Source: Pedobacter sp. MC2016-24 (GTDB taxonomy: Bacteria > Bacteroidota > Bacteroidia > Sphingobacteriales > Sphingobacteriaceae). From it: a DNA stretch of 64,000 nucleotides. The notes beneath the pieces were generated by a model. That model searched no databases. It had not been told where the DNA came from and was given only the letters and a program-made list of their open reading frames with translations. Below, piece after piece: positions 28,275 to 37,944 of this stretch (position 1 is its first letter; the number at the start of each line of letters is the position of its first letter). The stretch is taken from assembly GCF_015223055.1 (NCBI RefSeq), contig NZ_JADFBX010000001.1:1226547-1290546 (forward strand), written 5' to 3'. Both the position numbers and the translations under genes were made by a program.

Positions 28275-28964
28275 ATGAGTATAGCAGATAACTTATTAAA
28301 ATATAAAAACGAATTAGAAGCAGATGGCGTACAACTGGTTGCAGTGTCTAAATTCCAGGATGCCGCTGCAGTGCAGGAAGCTTACGATGCCGGACAGCGC
28401 GTATTTGGCGAAAACATCGTACAGGAACTCGTTGATAAACAAGCACAATTGCCCCAGGATATCCAATGGCACCTGATCGGACATTTACAAACCAATAAGG
28501 TAAAATACATCGCTCCTTTTATCAGCGTAATTGAATCGGTAGACAGCCTGAAGCTACTCATCGAAATTAATAAACAGGCCGCAAAGCACAAACGTGTGAT
28601 TGATTGCCTGCTCCAGATTTACATTGCAGATGAAGACACCAAATTTGGTTTAGGCTTTGATGAGGCGATTGAACTGCTTCGCTCAGAAGAATATGCCACA
28701 TTAAAAAACATCCGTATTGTAGGTTTAATGGGAATTGCCAGCAACCATGCTGCAGACAAGCAGACTACAGATGAATTTACAGAATTGAAAGTCCTTTTTG
28801 ACGGCATCAAACTCAGCTTTTTCAGAAAAGAAGACACTTTTAAAGAAGTATCTATGGGCATGTCCGGCGATTATAAATTGGCTGTTGAAGCCGGAAGCAC
28901 GATGGTACGCATCGGCAGCAGTATTTTTGGTAAAAGGGTAATTAAGCATTACAAAACGGAATGA
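28275..28964 (+). CDS. YggS-family PLP-binding protein (PLP homeostasis)
   Basis: 229 residues, alanine-racemase-like TIM barrel without racemase partner domain. K26 in VAVSKFQ is the PLP lysine; GENIVQEL and WHLIGHLQTNK follow as in the family; the phosphate site is near SMGMSGDY. Buffers PLP supply rather than catalysing a known reaction. Overlaps the acetyltransferase start by 4 nt. Confidence 0.94.
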   Translation: MSIADNLLKYKNELEADGVQLVAVSKFQDAAAVQEAYDAGQRVFGENIVQELVDKQAQLPQDIQWHLIGHLQTNKVKYIAPFISVIESVDSLKLLIEINKQAAKHKRVIDCLLQIYIADEDTKFGLGFDEAIELLRSEEYATLKNIRIVGLMGIASNHAADKQTTDEFTELKVLFDGIKLSFFRKEDTFKEVSMGMSGDYKLAVEAGSTMVRIGSSIFGKRVIKHYKTE

Positions 28965-29428
28965 GTGTAACGATCAGAGTAGCGAGGAAAGCCGATTGTC
29001 CGCGGTTATTGGAATTGGTGCATGAGCTGGCGCTTTACGAGCGGGCACCGGAAGAAGTGACGGTAACACTGGAAGAATTTGAAGAAGCCGGTTTTGGAGA
29101 AACACCAGTCTGGAAAGCATTTGTTGCCGAAGAAAATGGTTTTATTGCCGGTTTTGCCATATATTACATTCGCTTCTCCACCTGGAAAGGTTCCCGCCTG
29201 TACCTGGAAGATTTTATCGTAACCGAATCTTACCGAGGAAAAGGAATTGGCAAATTATTATTCGAAACCGTGATGCAGGAGGCAAAAGAAAAGGGCTTCA
29301 ATGGCATGAACTGGCAGGTGCTGGACTGGAACGAACCGGCACTGAATTTTTACAATAAATATGCCGCTCAAATCGAAGCTGGCTGGTTAAACGGTTCTTT
29401 TTCAAAAGAACAAATTCAAAATCAATAA
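28961..29428 (+). CDS. GNAT acetyltransferase (spermidine/diamine type)
   Basis: 155 residues. Contains the acetyl-CoA loop ESYRGKGIGKLLFE, and the preceding strand LYLEDFIV typical of the SAT/thialysine acetyltransferase subgroup. The amine substrate cannot be told. Coupled to the yggS-like gene by an ATGA overlap. Confidence 0.9.
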   Translation: MSVTIRVARKADCPRLLELVHELALYERAPEEVTVTLEEFEEAGFGETPVWKAFVAEENGFIAGFAIYYIRFSTWKGSRLYLEDFIVTESYRGKGIGKLLFETVMQEAKEKGFNGMNWQVLDWNEPALNFYNKYAAQIEAGWLNGSFSKEQIQNQ

Positions 29429-29458
29429 ACCCGGGTATCTTTATACCCTACATATCGT

Positions 29459-30736
29459 ATGGAAGTATTCAAATTTGGCGGGGCATCGGTTAAGGATGCC
29501 GCAGGGATCATCAATGTTGCAAATATCATCCTCAATCGCAGCAAAACTCAGTTGCTGGTTGTGGTATCGGCCATGGGGAAAATTACCAATCAACTGGAAG
29601 ACCTGACAAAGGCTTACCTTCAGGGCGATCCTGCAGTAGAAGAAATATTTAAGGCCGTAAAAAATTACCATTTCAACGTATTGAATGACCTTTTCCCGGA
29701 CCATCAGGCAAGCATTTATGACGACATTGCCAATACTTTTGTAGAGATAGACTGGCTTTTGGAAGAAGAGCCTGATGATGCACCGGATTACATTTACGAC
29801 CAGATTGTATCCATCGGAGAAATCGTCTCTTCGAAAATACTGGCCGCTTACCTGGCCAAACAACACGCTCATGTAAAATGGCTGGATGCCCGCAGTTTTG
29901 TGCATACCGACAATACTTATCGTGAAGGCCTGGTAAACTGGGAAAAAACAGAAGCTGAAATCAAAAAAACACTGGTTCCTTTATTGGAACAAAATATCGC
30001 TGTAACCCAGGGTTTTATTGGAAGCACCAGCGAGAATTTCACCACCACGCTTGGCCGTGATGGTTCTGACTATTCGGCAGCGATTTTTTCCGCCTGCCTG
30101 GATGCCAAATCCCTGACGATCTGGAAAGATGTACCTGGTGTATTGAATGCCGACCCCAAATGGTTTGATGAAACCGAAAGAATTCCGCAGTTATCCTACC
30201 ATGATGCCATTGAACTGGCCTACTACGGCGCTACGGTAATCCACCCAAAAACCATTAAACCCATACAGAATAAGAACATCCCCTTATTTGTCCGTTCTTT
30301 TTTACAACCCGGCGCTGAAGGTACCAACATTACCGGACTCAATAACCACCTCCCTGTACCTTCTTTTATTTTTAAAGTAAACCAGGCATTAATCTCTATT
30401 TTTCCTAAGGACTTTTCTTTCATTATCGAAGAAAACCTAAGTGATATATTCAGCCTGTTCCACAAGCACAAGGTGAAAATCAATACCATGCTCAATTCGG
30501 CCATCAGTTTCTCGGTCAGCTTTGATCATGATCCTGTAAAATTGCAGGCCCTGATTACCGATCTTTCACTGCATTACAAAGTGAAATACAATACCGGCCT
30601 GGAACTGGTTACCATACGCTATTACAACCAGCAAACTATCGATCGCGTAACGGTTAACAAAAACATTTTATTGGAAGTTAAAAGCAGGAATACCTGCCAG
30701 ATTGTGATGCGGGATAAAGTTCCGGCGACAACATAA
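29459..30736 (+). CDS. Aspartate kinase, monofunctional
   Basis: 425 residues. First step of the Lys/Thr/Met pathway. KFGGASV at 5-11 binds ATP/aspartate; TTLGRDGSDYSA near 198 is the second signature. Two ACT-like segments (~300-425) follow, implying feedback regulation, though the second is diverged. Its own upstream gap is 30 nt, with a TATCTTTA sequence that resembles a weak -7 box. Confidence 0.92.
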   Translation: MEVFKFGGASVKDAAGIINVANIILNRSKTQLLVVVSAMGKITNQLEDLTKAYLQGDPAVEEIFKAVKNYHFNVLNDLFPDHQASIYDDIANTFVEIDWLLEEEPDDAPDYIYDQIVSIGEIVSSKILAAYLAKQHAHVKWLDARSFVHTDNTYREGLVNWEKTEAEIKKTLVPLLEQNIAVTQGFIGSTSENFTTTLGRDGSDYSAAIFSACLDAKSLTIWKDVPGVLNADPKWFDETERIPQLSYHDAIELAYYGATVIHPKTIKPIQNKNIPLFVRSFLQPGAEGTNITGLNNHLPVPSFIFKVNQALISIFPKDFSFIIEENLSDIFSLFHKHKVKINTMLNSAISFSVSFDHDPVKLQALITDLSLHYKVKYNTGLELVTIRYYNQQTIDRVTVNKNILLEVKSRNTCQIVMRDKVPATT

Positions 30737-30757
30737 AGCCTTTAAAGCACACCGGAT

Positions 30758-31942
30758 TTGAACAGCCATATTTTAGACAGCAAAGTACAGCAATTTCTAC
30801 AGGATCATTCAAAAGATGATGTGCATAAGCTTGCTATGGCTAAAAGCCCCTTTCCTGGAATTGAAGGTAAGGAACTGGCCAATCAGATCAGTGCTAAAAA
30901 CAAATCGGCTAAAAAACTTCCAACCTGGCATCAGGCTAAAGCCATTTATTACCCGGCATTGCTATCTATTGAGCAATGCTCTTCGGAAAACACCGCGGCC
31001 TATAAAGCCAGATTAATCAAAGGAAACAGCCTGGTCGACTTAACAGGTGGCTTTGGGGTGGATTGTTATTATTTTGCGCAACATGCTGAAACCGTAGTAC
31101 ACTGTGAACTCAACGAAGACCTCTCAGCTATCGTGGCACACAATGCTCAGGTTCTGGGTGTGAAAAATATGCGGTTCATTGCCGGAGATGGCCTGGAATT
31201 TCTAAAAAACAGCAAGCTCACTTTTGATACCATTTACCTGGATCCAGCCAGGAGAAGTACAGCAGGTAAAGTATTTATGCTGAAAGACTGTACGCCAAAC
31301 GTGGTTGAACATCTGGATCTGCTGCTGACAAAAGCCCCTCGGGTCATCGTAAAAACTGCACCACTGTTAGATATTGCTGCAGGTTTAAAAGAACTCAAAA
31401 ACGTAAGCGAAGTACACATTGTCAGCGTTAAAAATGAATGTAAAGAACTGCTTTGGGTGATAGAAAGAAACCCATCAACAGCTTTAAAAATTATCGCTAT
31501 AACCTTAAATGACCACGAAAAAAAGTTTAGCTTTAACAAAGGGGATGAAGAAAACAGCCTGCCAAAAATAACAGAAAAAAAATTGTCAGGGTACCTTTAC
31601 GAACCCGATACGGCCTTACTTAAAAGCGGTGCATTCAATTTGATCGGCGAAACTTATGGCCTGGAAAAACTGCAGGCCCAAACCCAGCTTTACACAGCAA
31701 ATCAAATTAACCCTGCTTTTCCCGGAAGGATCTTTAAGATCAATAAAATCATCACCGCCGGAGAACTCAAGAAAGAAAAAACGCTTATAGGCAATGTGAT
31801 TGTCAGAAATTACCGCGACAAAGCAGAAAATCTGGTGAAGAAATACAAGATTAAACCCGACAATCATAAATTCCTCATTTTTACAGAAAGCAAGGCCGAA
31901 GGCTACCTGATTATTGATGCGACCATCGAGCAACATTATTAA
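30758..31942 (+). CDS. Class I SAM-dependent methyltransferase with THUMP-like domain
   Basis: 394 residues from a TTG start 21 nt after the kinase stop; no earlier ATG fits. The Rossmann core has VDLTGGFGVDCYYFAQHA (SAM motif I) near 95 and TIYLDPARR near 155, the DPxR-like catalytic motif seen in RNA/DNA N-methyltransferases. The C-terminal ~80 residues fit the THUMP-like family found with this type. Substrate unknown, probably RNA. Confidence 0.85.
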   Translation: MNSHILDSKVQQFLQDHSKDDVHKLAMAKSPFPGIEGKELANQISAKNKSAKKLPTWHQAKAIYYPALLSIEQCSSENTAAYKARLIKGNSLVDLTGGFGVDCYYFAQHAETVVHCELNEDLSAIVAHNAQVLGVKNMRFIAGDGLEFLKNSKLTFDTIYLDPARRSTAGKVFMLKDCTPNVVEHLDLLLTKAPRVIVKTAPLLDIAAGLKELKNVSEVHIVSVKNECKELLWVIERNPSTALKIIAITLNDHEKKFSFNKGDEENSLPKITEKKLSGYLYEPDTALLKSGAFNLIGETYGLEKLQAQTQLYTANQINPAFPGRIFKINKIITAGELKKEKTLIGNVIVRNYRDKAENLVKKYKIKPDNHKFLIFTESKAEGYLIIDATIEQHY

Positions 31943-32054
31943 CACCTTCGGCACAACCTGCATTTAACAATTTTTAACATTCTTTAACGTTTACAACCCA
32001 CTGTATCCTAATGATTTAATTATTTTTGATTAACCTTAATCAAACCGCTAAATC

Positions 32055-35000
32055 ATGAACAATTACAAACGCATCAATAACCTGGCAGGTTTCACTTTAT
32101 TTGGTATCGCAACATTGGTTTACTGGCTTACCATGGAACCTACTGCGAGTTTTTGGGACTGTGGGGAGTTTATCTCGGCATCCGATAAGCTACAGGTTGG
32201 ACATCAACCCGGAGCTCCGCTCTTCCTGATGATTGGTAAAATGTTTTCTTTGCTCGCCATGGGCAATACCGCTAAAATCGCCTATTGGGTCAATTTCAGC
32301 TCAGTGTTGGCCAGTGGCGCAACCATTATGTTCTTGTACTGGACCATTACCGCCTTAGCATCCAAGCTGTATCCCCGGGAGAAAAGCATCATCCAGATCA
32401 TGAGCATCGTAGCCGCCGGCGCAATTGGTGCTTTAGCTTATACCTTCTCTGATACTTTTTGGTTCTCTGCTGTAGAATCTGAGGTTTATGCACTTTCTAC
32501 CCTATTTACCGCCATCGTGTTCTGGGCCATTTTAAAATGGGAAGAAAACATGGACAACCGCTGGCTGGTACTTATCGCCTTCCTGGTCGGACTCTCCATT
32601 GGTGTGCATTTATTGAGTCTGCTCGCCATTCCCGCCGTTGTATTGGTTTATTATTTCAAGAAAACCAGTCGGCCTGATTTTACAGGTACCCTAAAAGCTT
32701 TTGCCATAGGCTGCCTGTTGGTTGGCATCGTTCAGTTTGGCCTGGTACAATACCTGGTACTTTTTGCAGCAAAATCCGACTTGTTCTTTGTCAATACCCT
32801 GGGTTTTGGTTTTGGATCAGGAGCTATGGCATTTATCATTGCTCTCGCAATTGGCCTATCGGCAGCAATATATTATTCCGTAAAGCATCAAAAACATAGG
32901 CTCAACCTGGGCTTATTGTGCCTCACATTTCTACTTTTTGGCTTTAGCTCCTATTTCATGATTGTCATTCGCGCAAATGCGAAACCGAACATCAACTTAT
33001 CCAATCCAGACAATCCCTATTCTTTATACGGCTATCTTGGTCGCACCAATTATGGCGATACACCATTGTTATATGGTAAAACATTCGATGCGCAGCAAAC
33101 AGAAATTACAGAAACCGGCACAGATTACAGAAAGGGTAAGGAACGCTATGAAGTATCCGGTAAGGACTATAAGGTAGCGTACGACAAAAATCTATTTTTC
33201 CCCCGCACCTATAGCAATAAACCCAATCACCCTGAGTTTTACAAAAGCTGGATGGGCCTGGCAGAAAACGAAACACCAGGATTCCTGCAAACCCTGAGCT
33301 TTTTCAGTTCCTACCAGGTGGGCTTTATGTATTGGCGCTATTTCATGTGGAATTTCTCCGGCAGGCAATCCGACATTCAAGGCCAGGGCAATTTAACCCA
33401 GGGCAACTGGATTACGGGGGTCAAACCTTTAGACGCCATAAGGCTGGGCAATCAATCTAAACTACCGCCATCTATAAGCGCCAATGAAGGTCATAATGCA
33501 TTTTATGGCTTGCCTTTATTACTTGGTGTAGCCGGACTCATCTTTTTATATCGGAAAAACAAACAAGTCACCTTAGTTATTGCCACCCTCTTTTTCTTTA
33601 CCGGTTTAGCTATTATCCTCTATTTAAACCAGGATCCTTTGCAGGTCCGAGAAAGGGACTACGCGTATGTAGGCTCTTTTTATGCATTCGCCATCTTTAT
33701 CGGCTTTGGCATGCTGGCGGTCAAAGACCTGTTATCGCGCTATGCGTCTGCCAGGTTAAGCCTGATTGCGGCTTCCTTGATTTGCCTGCTGACTGTTCCC
33801 GTACTTATGGGTAGCCAGGGCTGGGACGATCACAACCGATCGGATAAATATACCGCGCTGGATTGGGCCAGCAATTACCTCAATTCCTGTGCGCCCAATG
33901 CCATCCTGTTTACCAATGCAGATAACGATACCTATCCGCTCTGGTATGCACAGGAAGTAGAAGGGATCCGGACAGACGTACGGGTTGTTTCCCTCCAGTT
34001 TTTAGGCGATGGCGATTACATCAACCAAATGAAGAAACAGGCAAACCTATCGGCTCCCCTTCCCATTTCAATGACCCCAGATAAATATCAAAAAGGCGTC
34101 AGGGATTACCTGCCTTATATTGACTACGGCTTTAAAGACAGTGTAGAATTGAAAGATTTACTGAGTGTACTGACATCTGACAATAAAGAAGACCGGGTGG
34201 AAATGCAGGGCGGCTCATTTGAGAACTTTTTGCCGACAAAGAACTTCAAACTCAGCATCGATGCGGATCAATTGGTAAAGACACATACCATTGACGCGAA
34301 AGATCAGGATAAAGTTGTACCACAAATGGAGTGGAATTTCAATAAAAATTTTGCCAGCAAATCTGACCTGGCACTATTTGACATCCTGGTGAACAACAAA
34401 TGGGAAAGGCCAATCTATTTTGGTTCATCCTTATCCGAAGACACCTACATTGGCCTAAGTAAATATTTGTACCTGGAAGGTTACGCCTACCGTTTGCTGC
34501 CGTTTAAAAAAGCAGAAAACGACAAACGCGACAAATCACAGGTAACCAATTCTGAGGTGATGTATAGCAATACCTTACACAAATTGAATTTTAAGGGTTT
34601 CAACAAAGCCAAATACCTGGATCCGGAAAGCAGGAGAATTGCCCAGGACACCTGGACTTTCCAAAATACACTTGCCAGTAACCTGATTCAGGAAGGTAAA
34701 ACGGAAAAAGCCGCTCAAATCATGACCAAAGCAGTGAAAGAGCTGCCAATGAAACTATATACCATACAGGATACGTTAAACAGGTTAGAAACCATTCAAA
34801 ACTTATACAGTTTAAATGACACCAATCAGGCCAATTTATTGGCTAAAAACACGGTTTCTTTCCTTGATCAGGAACTGAATTACATCGCCACTTTACCGCA
34901 ACATCAGCAGCGTGCGGCATTGCACGAAATACAGGTTGGCATGTATGTACTCAACGGCTTAAATGAACTGACGGCAAAAGGCGGGAACCTAAAACTAAAT

Positions 35001-35060
35001 GAAGAAATTAAACAGAAATACAAACAACTGGAGAATACTTTTGTCGGTTCGCTTGGATAA
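32055..35060 (+). CDS. DUF2723 multi-membrane protein (TMEM260-like glycosyltransferase)
   Basis: 1001 residues. About 11-13 helices in two blocks (~10-330 and ~490-620), with a large soluble C-terminal part (~620-1001) of helical repeats. The N-terminal ASFWDCGEFISASDKLQVGH is diagnostic of DUF2723, carrying the acidic residues expected for a polyprenyl-sugar-dependent GT-C enzyme; vertebrate TMEM260 is an O-mannosyltransferase. The role here, probably protein O-glycosylation in the periplasm, is inference. Stands alone, closed by a terminator. Confidence 0.88.
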   Translation: MNNYKRINNLAGFTLFGIATLVYWLTMEPTASFWDCGEFISASDKLQVGHQPGAPLFLMIGKMFSLLAMGNTAKIAYWVNFSSVLASGATIMFLYWTITALASKLYPREKSIIQIMSIVAAGAIGALAYTFSDTFWFSAVESEVYALSTLFTAIVFWAILKWEENMDNRWLVLIAFLVGLSIGVHLLSLLAIPAVVLVYYFKKTSRPDFTGTLKAFAIGCLLVGIVQFGLVQYLVLFAAKSDLFFVNTLGFGFGSGAMAFIIALAIGLSAAIYYSVKHQKHRLNLGLLCLTFLLFGFSSYFMIVIRANAKPNINLSNPDNPYSLYGYLGRTNYGDTPLLYGKTFDAQQTEITETGTDYRKGKERYEVSGKDYKVAYDKNLFFPRTYSNKPNHPEFYKSWMGLAENETPGFLQTLSFFSSYQVGFMYWRYFMWNFSGRQSDIQGQGNLTQGNWITGVKPLDAIRLGNQSKLPPSISANEGHNAFYGLPLLLGVAGLIFLYRKNKQVTLVIATLFFFTGLAIILYLNQDPLQVRERDYAYVGSFYAFAIFIGFGMLAVKDLLSRYASARLSLIAASLICLLTVPVLMGSQGWDDHNRSDKYTALDWASNYLNSCAPNAILFTNADNDTYPLWYAQEVEGIRTDVRVVSLQFLGDGDYINQMKKQANLSAPLPISMTPDKYQKGVRDYLPYIDYGFKDSVELKDLLSVLTSDNKEDRVEMQGGSFENFLPTKNFKLSIDADQLVKTHTIDAKDQDKVVPQMEWNFNKNFASKSDLALFDILVNNKWERPIYFGSSLSEDTYIGLSKYLYLEGYAYRLLPFKKAENDKRDKSQVTNSEVMYSNTLHKLNFKGFNKAKYLDPESRRIAQDTWTFQNTLASNLIQEGKTEKAAQIMTKAVKELPMKLYTIQDTLNRLETIQNLYSLNDTNQANLLAKNTVSFLDQELNYIATLPQHQQRAALHEIQVGMYVLNGLNELTAKGGNLKLNEEIKQKYKQLENTFVGSLG

Positions 35061-35082
35061 TTTGCAGGAATTGGCAATAAAC

Positions 35083-35113
35083 AAAAAACGAGGCCTCAAA
35101 GACCTCGTTTTTT
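35083..35113. terminator. Bidirectional terminator
   Basis: 11-bp stem AAAAAACGAGG / CCTCGTTTTTT, between the DUF2723 gene and the convergent peroxiredoxin gene. Confidence 0.85.
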
Positions 35114-35119
35114 TATGTG

Positions 35120-35755
35120 TTATCTATTTGGCTGAGGTGTAGTCCTCAAATAAGGCTTAATCACTTTATGCCCTTTCGGAAACTTTGCCGGAATATCTTC
35201 AGTTTTAATGCTGTTTGCTACCACAACATCTTGTCCATCTTCCCAATCTGCAGGAGTAGCTACACTGTAATTCGCTGTCAGTTGCAAAGAATCAATCACA
35301 CGCAATACTTCATTGAAGTTACGACCTGTTGACGCCGGGTAAGTCAGCATTAACTTTACTTTTTTATCCGGCGAAATGATAAACAAAGAACGAACAGTTA
35401 AAGTCTCTGATGCATTTGGATGAATCATATCATACAAATCAGCAATTTTCTTATCCTCATCTGCAATGATCGGGAACTCTACATTTGTATTTTGTGTTTC
35501 ATTAATGTCTTTGATCCAGCCTTTGTGAGACTCTGCAGAATCTACACTTAAAGCCAATACTTTTACATTTCTTTTTTCAAATTCACCTTTTAAAGCTGCA
35601 GTCCGTCCCAATTCAGTGGTACAAACTGGTGTATAATCTGCCGGATGTGAGAACAATACACCCCAGCTATCTCCTAAGAATTCATAAAAGTCGATCTCAC
35701 CAATGGATGTGTCTGCCTTAAAGTTGGGCGCTACGTCCCCTATTCTTAAACTCAT
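35120..35755 (-). CDS. 1-Cys peroxiredoxin (Prx6 type)
   Basis: 211 residues. Reduces peroxides with C45 in PADYTPVCTTELG; the C-terminal extension of the Prx6 group is present and no resolving cysteine is visible. The -7 box TAGGTTTG lies on the minus strand at 35795-35788, 33 nt upstream of the ATG. Confidence 0.93.
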   Translation of the reverse strand: MSLRIGDVAPNFKADTSIGEIDFYEFLGDSWGVLFSHPADYTPVCTTELGRTAALKGEFEKRNVKVLALSVDSAESHKGWIKDINETQNTNVEFPIIADEDKKIADLYDMIHPNASETLTVRSLFIISPDKKVKLMLTYPASTGRNFNEVLRVIDSLQLTANYSVATPADWEDGQDVVVANSIKTEDIPAKFPKGHKVIKPYLRTTPQPNR

Positions 35756-35826
35756 AATGATATATTTTTGATTATTAATGTCTAATACAAACCTAATTAA
35801 TAAAGTCTACAATTTAAGTATACTAT

Positions 35827-36771
35827 CTAAAATAATTCTCCTTGTTTTGTCATATCCCCGCTACTGCCCAGAAACTTAATTTCTGGTACATGGCTACCCA
35901 AATGCGTATTAAACTGCTGTATGGTGTAATTGGCGAGTATTGGTGTATCCTTTTCATCATGCTGATGCAAAAAGAAATAGACTTTTTCCAGGCCCTTATC
36001 CAACCAGCTTTTGATGCGTTTCACCCAATCGTCTATCCTTGCAAAATCAGATTCCTGAAATTCCTGTCCATTCCCTACAAAACGAATAAATATTTCCGGT
36101 ATGGTCAGTTCCATGTGTACGCAATCTCTTCGTCCGCTGGCATCGGTAATTACTGCACCTTTTTTATACTTAGCCAGCATTTCGAATAATGCTGTGCGGG
36201 TAGCCTGATCCGAAAACCAGCTTTCATGCCTCAATTCTACAAAAACGGACAAATCAACCGGAAGATTGGCGATATAGTCCCGAAGCACTTCGAAGTTATT
36301 CGGACTAAAATTATCTCCCAGTTGCAGGAAACAAGGGCCTAAGTATTTTCCAAATTCAGTAATGCTGCTTAAGTACAAATCGGTTGGTACCTCCGCTTCT
36401 TTCAACCGCTTGATGTGGCTAATGGTTCTGGAAAACTTGGGACAAAACAAAAAGTCGTGTTTTGTATTTTCTTCTGTTTTAATCCGCCATTTCCGAATCA
36501 GGTCCGGTTTTGGAATGCTATAAAAAACCGCATTCAGTTCAATAGAATTGAAATGCTTGACATATTCATCTAAAAAATCCGCTTCCTTTGTTTTCGGGGG
36601 ATAAATCATATTTAGCCACTCTTTACGCCCCCATTTGGCACAGCCAACATAAAAATCAGGAGATGGTACTGGTTTACCCGACTGTAAAGTCGTTAAGGTT
36701 TGTTTGCCATCTGGCGGCAAGGTAAAATCTACCTGATTAACTGCTGAAGCTGCTACTTTTCCAAAATCCAT
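35827..36771 (-). CDS. DUF72 family protein
   Basis: 314 residues, a TIM-barrel-like family of unknown activity. Recognised by FYVGCAKWGRKEWLNMIYP near residue 41, FNSIELNAVFY and FVELRHESWF. Last chromosomal gene before the prophage boundary zone; divergently placed from nothing immediate, with 265 bp of AT-rich DNA upstream. Confidence 0.9.
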   Translation of the reverse strand: MDFGKVAASAVNQVDFTLPPDGKQTLTTLQSGKPVPSPDFYVGCAKWGRKEWLNMIYPPKTKEADFLDEYVKHFNSIELNAVFYSIPKPDLIRKWRIKTEENTKHDFLFCPKFSRTISHIKRLKEAEVPTDLYLSSITEFGKYLGPCFLQLGDNFSPNNFEVLRDYIANLPVDLSVFVELRHESWFSDQATRTALFEMLAKYKKGAVITDASGRRDCVHMELTIPEIFIRFVGNGQEFQESDFARIDDWVKRIKSWLDKGLEKVYFFLHQHDEKDTPILANYTIQQFNTHLGSHVPEIKFLGSSGDMTKQGELF

Positions 36772-37036
36772 ATCAATTGCTATAAAACATAAAACCCCGA
36801 AACTTAGTGAAAGTTTAAATTCATTTTAAATCGTTTTCTCGTTATTTCTCGAATCAAAAATATCCTTAAAACACATTTAAAGGCGGTTTAAATTATTCAT
36901 AAATTAATAAATATTTTTTTTATCCCTTTTTTATCCCTTTTTTATTCCTTTTTTATCCCTTTTCTATATTCAGTTTCAGATTTTCTAAAATCCTAAGTTA
37001 CTATAATAATATTCTAATCGAAGACCTACAGTAACT
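36772..37036. other. AT-rich intergenic region at the chromosome/prophage boundary
   Basis: 265 bp without ORF. Contains the phased T-tract repeat listed next. It presumably holds the DUF72 promoter and may contain the left attachment site of the prophage, which cannot be identified without the right end. Confidence 0.4.
36916..36959 (+). repeat. Four tandem 11-bp units TTTTTTATCCC
   Basis: Units at 36916, 36927, 36938 (variant ATTCC) and 36949, followed by a degenerate fifth. T6 tracts every 11 bp are nearly in phase with the DNA helix and should curve the DNA. Located about 145-190 bp upstream of the DUF72 start. Confidence 0.9.
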
Positions 37037-37414
37037 TTACCTCTTTGATATTTTAGAGATGGGATAAGTTCTTTTCAATGGATGTAACGTCACATCTTTG
37101 CTCATCACAATTCCAAAGTAAACAAATTTCATTTTCAAATTTACAGCAGGTAAATTATGAGCAGTGAGGAATTCAGATATTGGTTTTTCAATACCTTTAA
37201 TTAGATTGTTACAGTAGTTTGGAAAACTTGCCATAATGAATTTCCTATGATATTCTTCTTTAACTATGCTCAGATTAAATGTAAGCTCATCCAAATTCTA
37301 TTCAACAAATCTATTAGGATAATTTAAACCTGACATTAGACGTGGATTGTTAGTCACCCACTTATTTAAAGCTTCAACCAAAGCTACATCAAATTTAAAC
37401 TCCTGCATTTCCAT
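37037..37414 (-). pseudogene. Small gene broken by an in-frame TAG
   Basis: From an ATG at 37414 the frame reads 38 codons, meets TAG at 37300-37298, and continues in the same frame without another stop to 37037, giving 125 codons plus a final stop. The second part could restart at a TTG (37294) just two codons after the stop. No family was recognised. Either a nonsense mutation, a read-through gene or two tiny coupled genes; the first is most likely. Confidence 0.5.
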
Positions 37415-37508
37415 AGCAACAAAATTACTAATATTTTTAGCATAAACATACTGTTAAAAATTTGTTAGAAATTACAGTTGATGTTCAAGTTTGCATATTT
37501 TTGATAGT

Positions 37509-37907
37509 ATGAAAAATTACACACTCCTATTGCTCTTGATTATATGCTCGTTTGGATGCACTGAAAAGCGTAGTAAAAAATTATTGACTTTGGATTCTCT
37601 AAAAAAGAACTATGCGGGTAAGCCTATTAATATAACTCTAACTAACAATCCATCAAGTACGGCTCCAATAACCAACCAATATGCTTACACTGATAAGATT
37701 AAAAGTGATTTGGCCTTTAAATTGGAAAGCTGGTATAAATACAAAGTAGCTGATGAAGAAGGTTATGGTTTTATTGCGACAACAGACAAGCCACAGCCAG
37801 ATGATAATGAAATGGTTTTAATTGAAATAATAAATGGTGAAGGAAAGCGTGGTTTTGTTCATTATTCTTTAATAAAAGAATTTAAAGATGTCTCTTTCTA
37901 CAAATAA
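37509..37907 (+). CDS. Small lipoprotein at the prophage edge
   Basis: 132 residues from the ATG at 37509, chosen because residues 1-17 then form a signal peptide with lipobox C17 (SFGC); the longer TTG frame from 37491 is less likely. The mature part is charged, with no cysteines and no recognised domain; a fold of the SH3-like kind near its end (GKRGFVHYSLIKEF) is possible. On the opposite strand to the phage lysis genes; could be a phage-carried surface-change gene or a host gene. Confidence 0.7.
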   Translation: MKNYTLLLLLIICSFGCTEKRSKKLLTLDSLKKNYAGKPINITLTNNPSSTAPITNQYAYTDKIKSDLAFKLESWYKYKVADEEGYGFIATTDKPQPDDNEMVLIEIINGEGKRGFVHYSLIKEFKDVSFYK

Positions 37908-37944
37908 GCTGATGTGACACAAAAATACATTTGACTAATCATCT

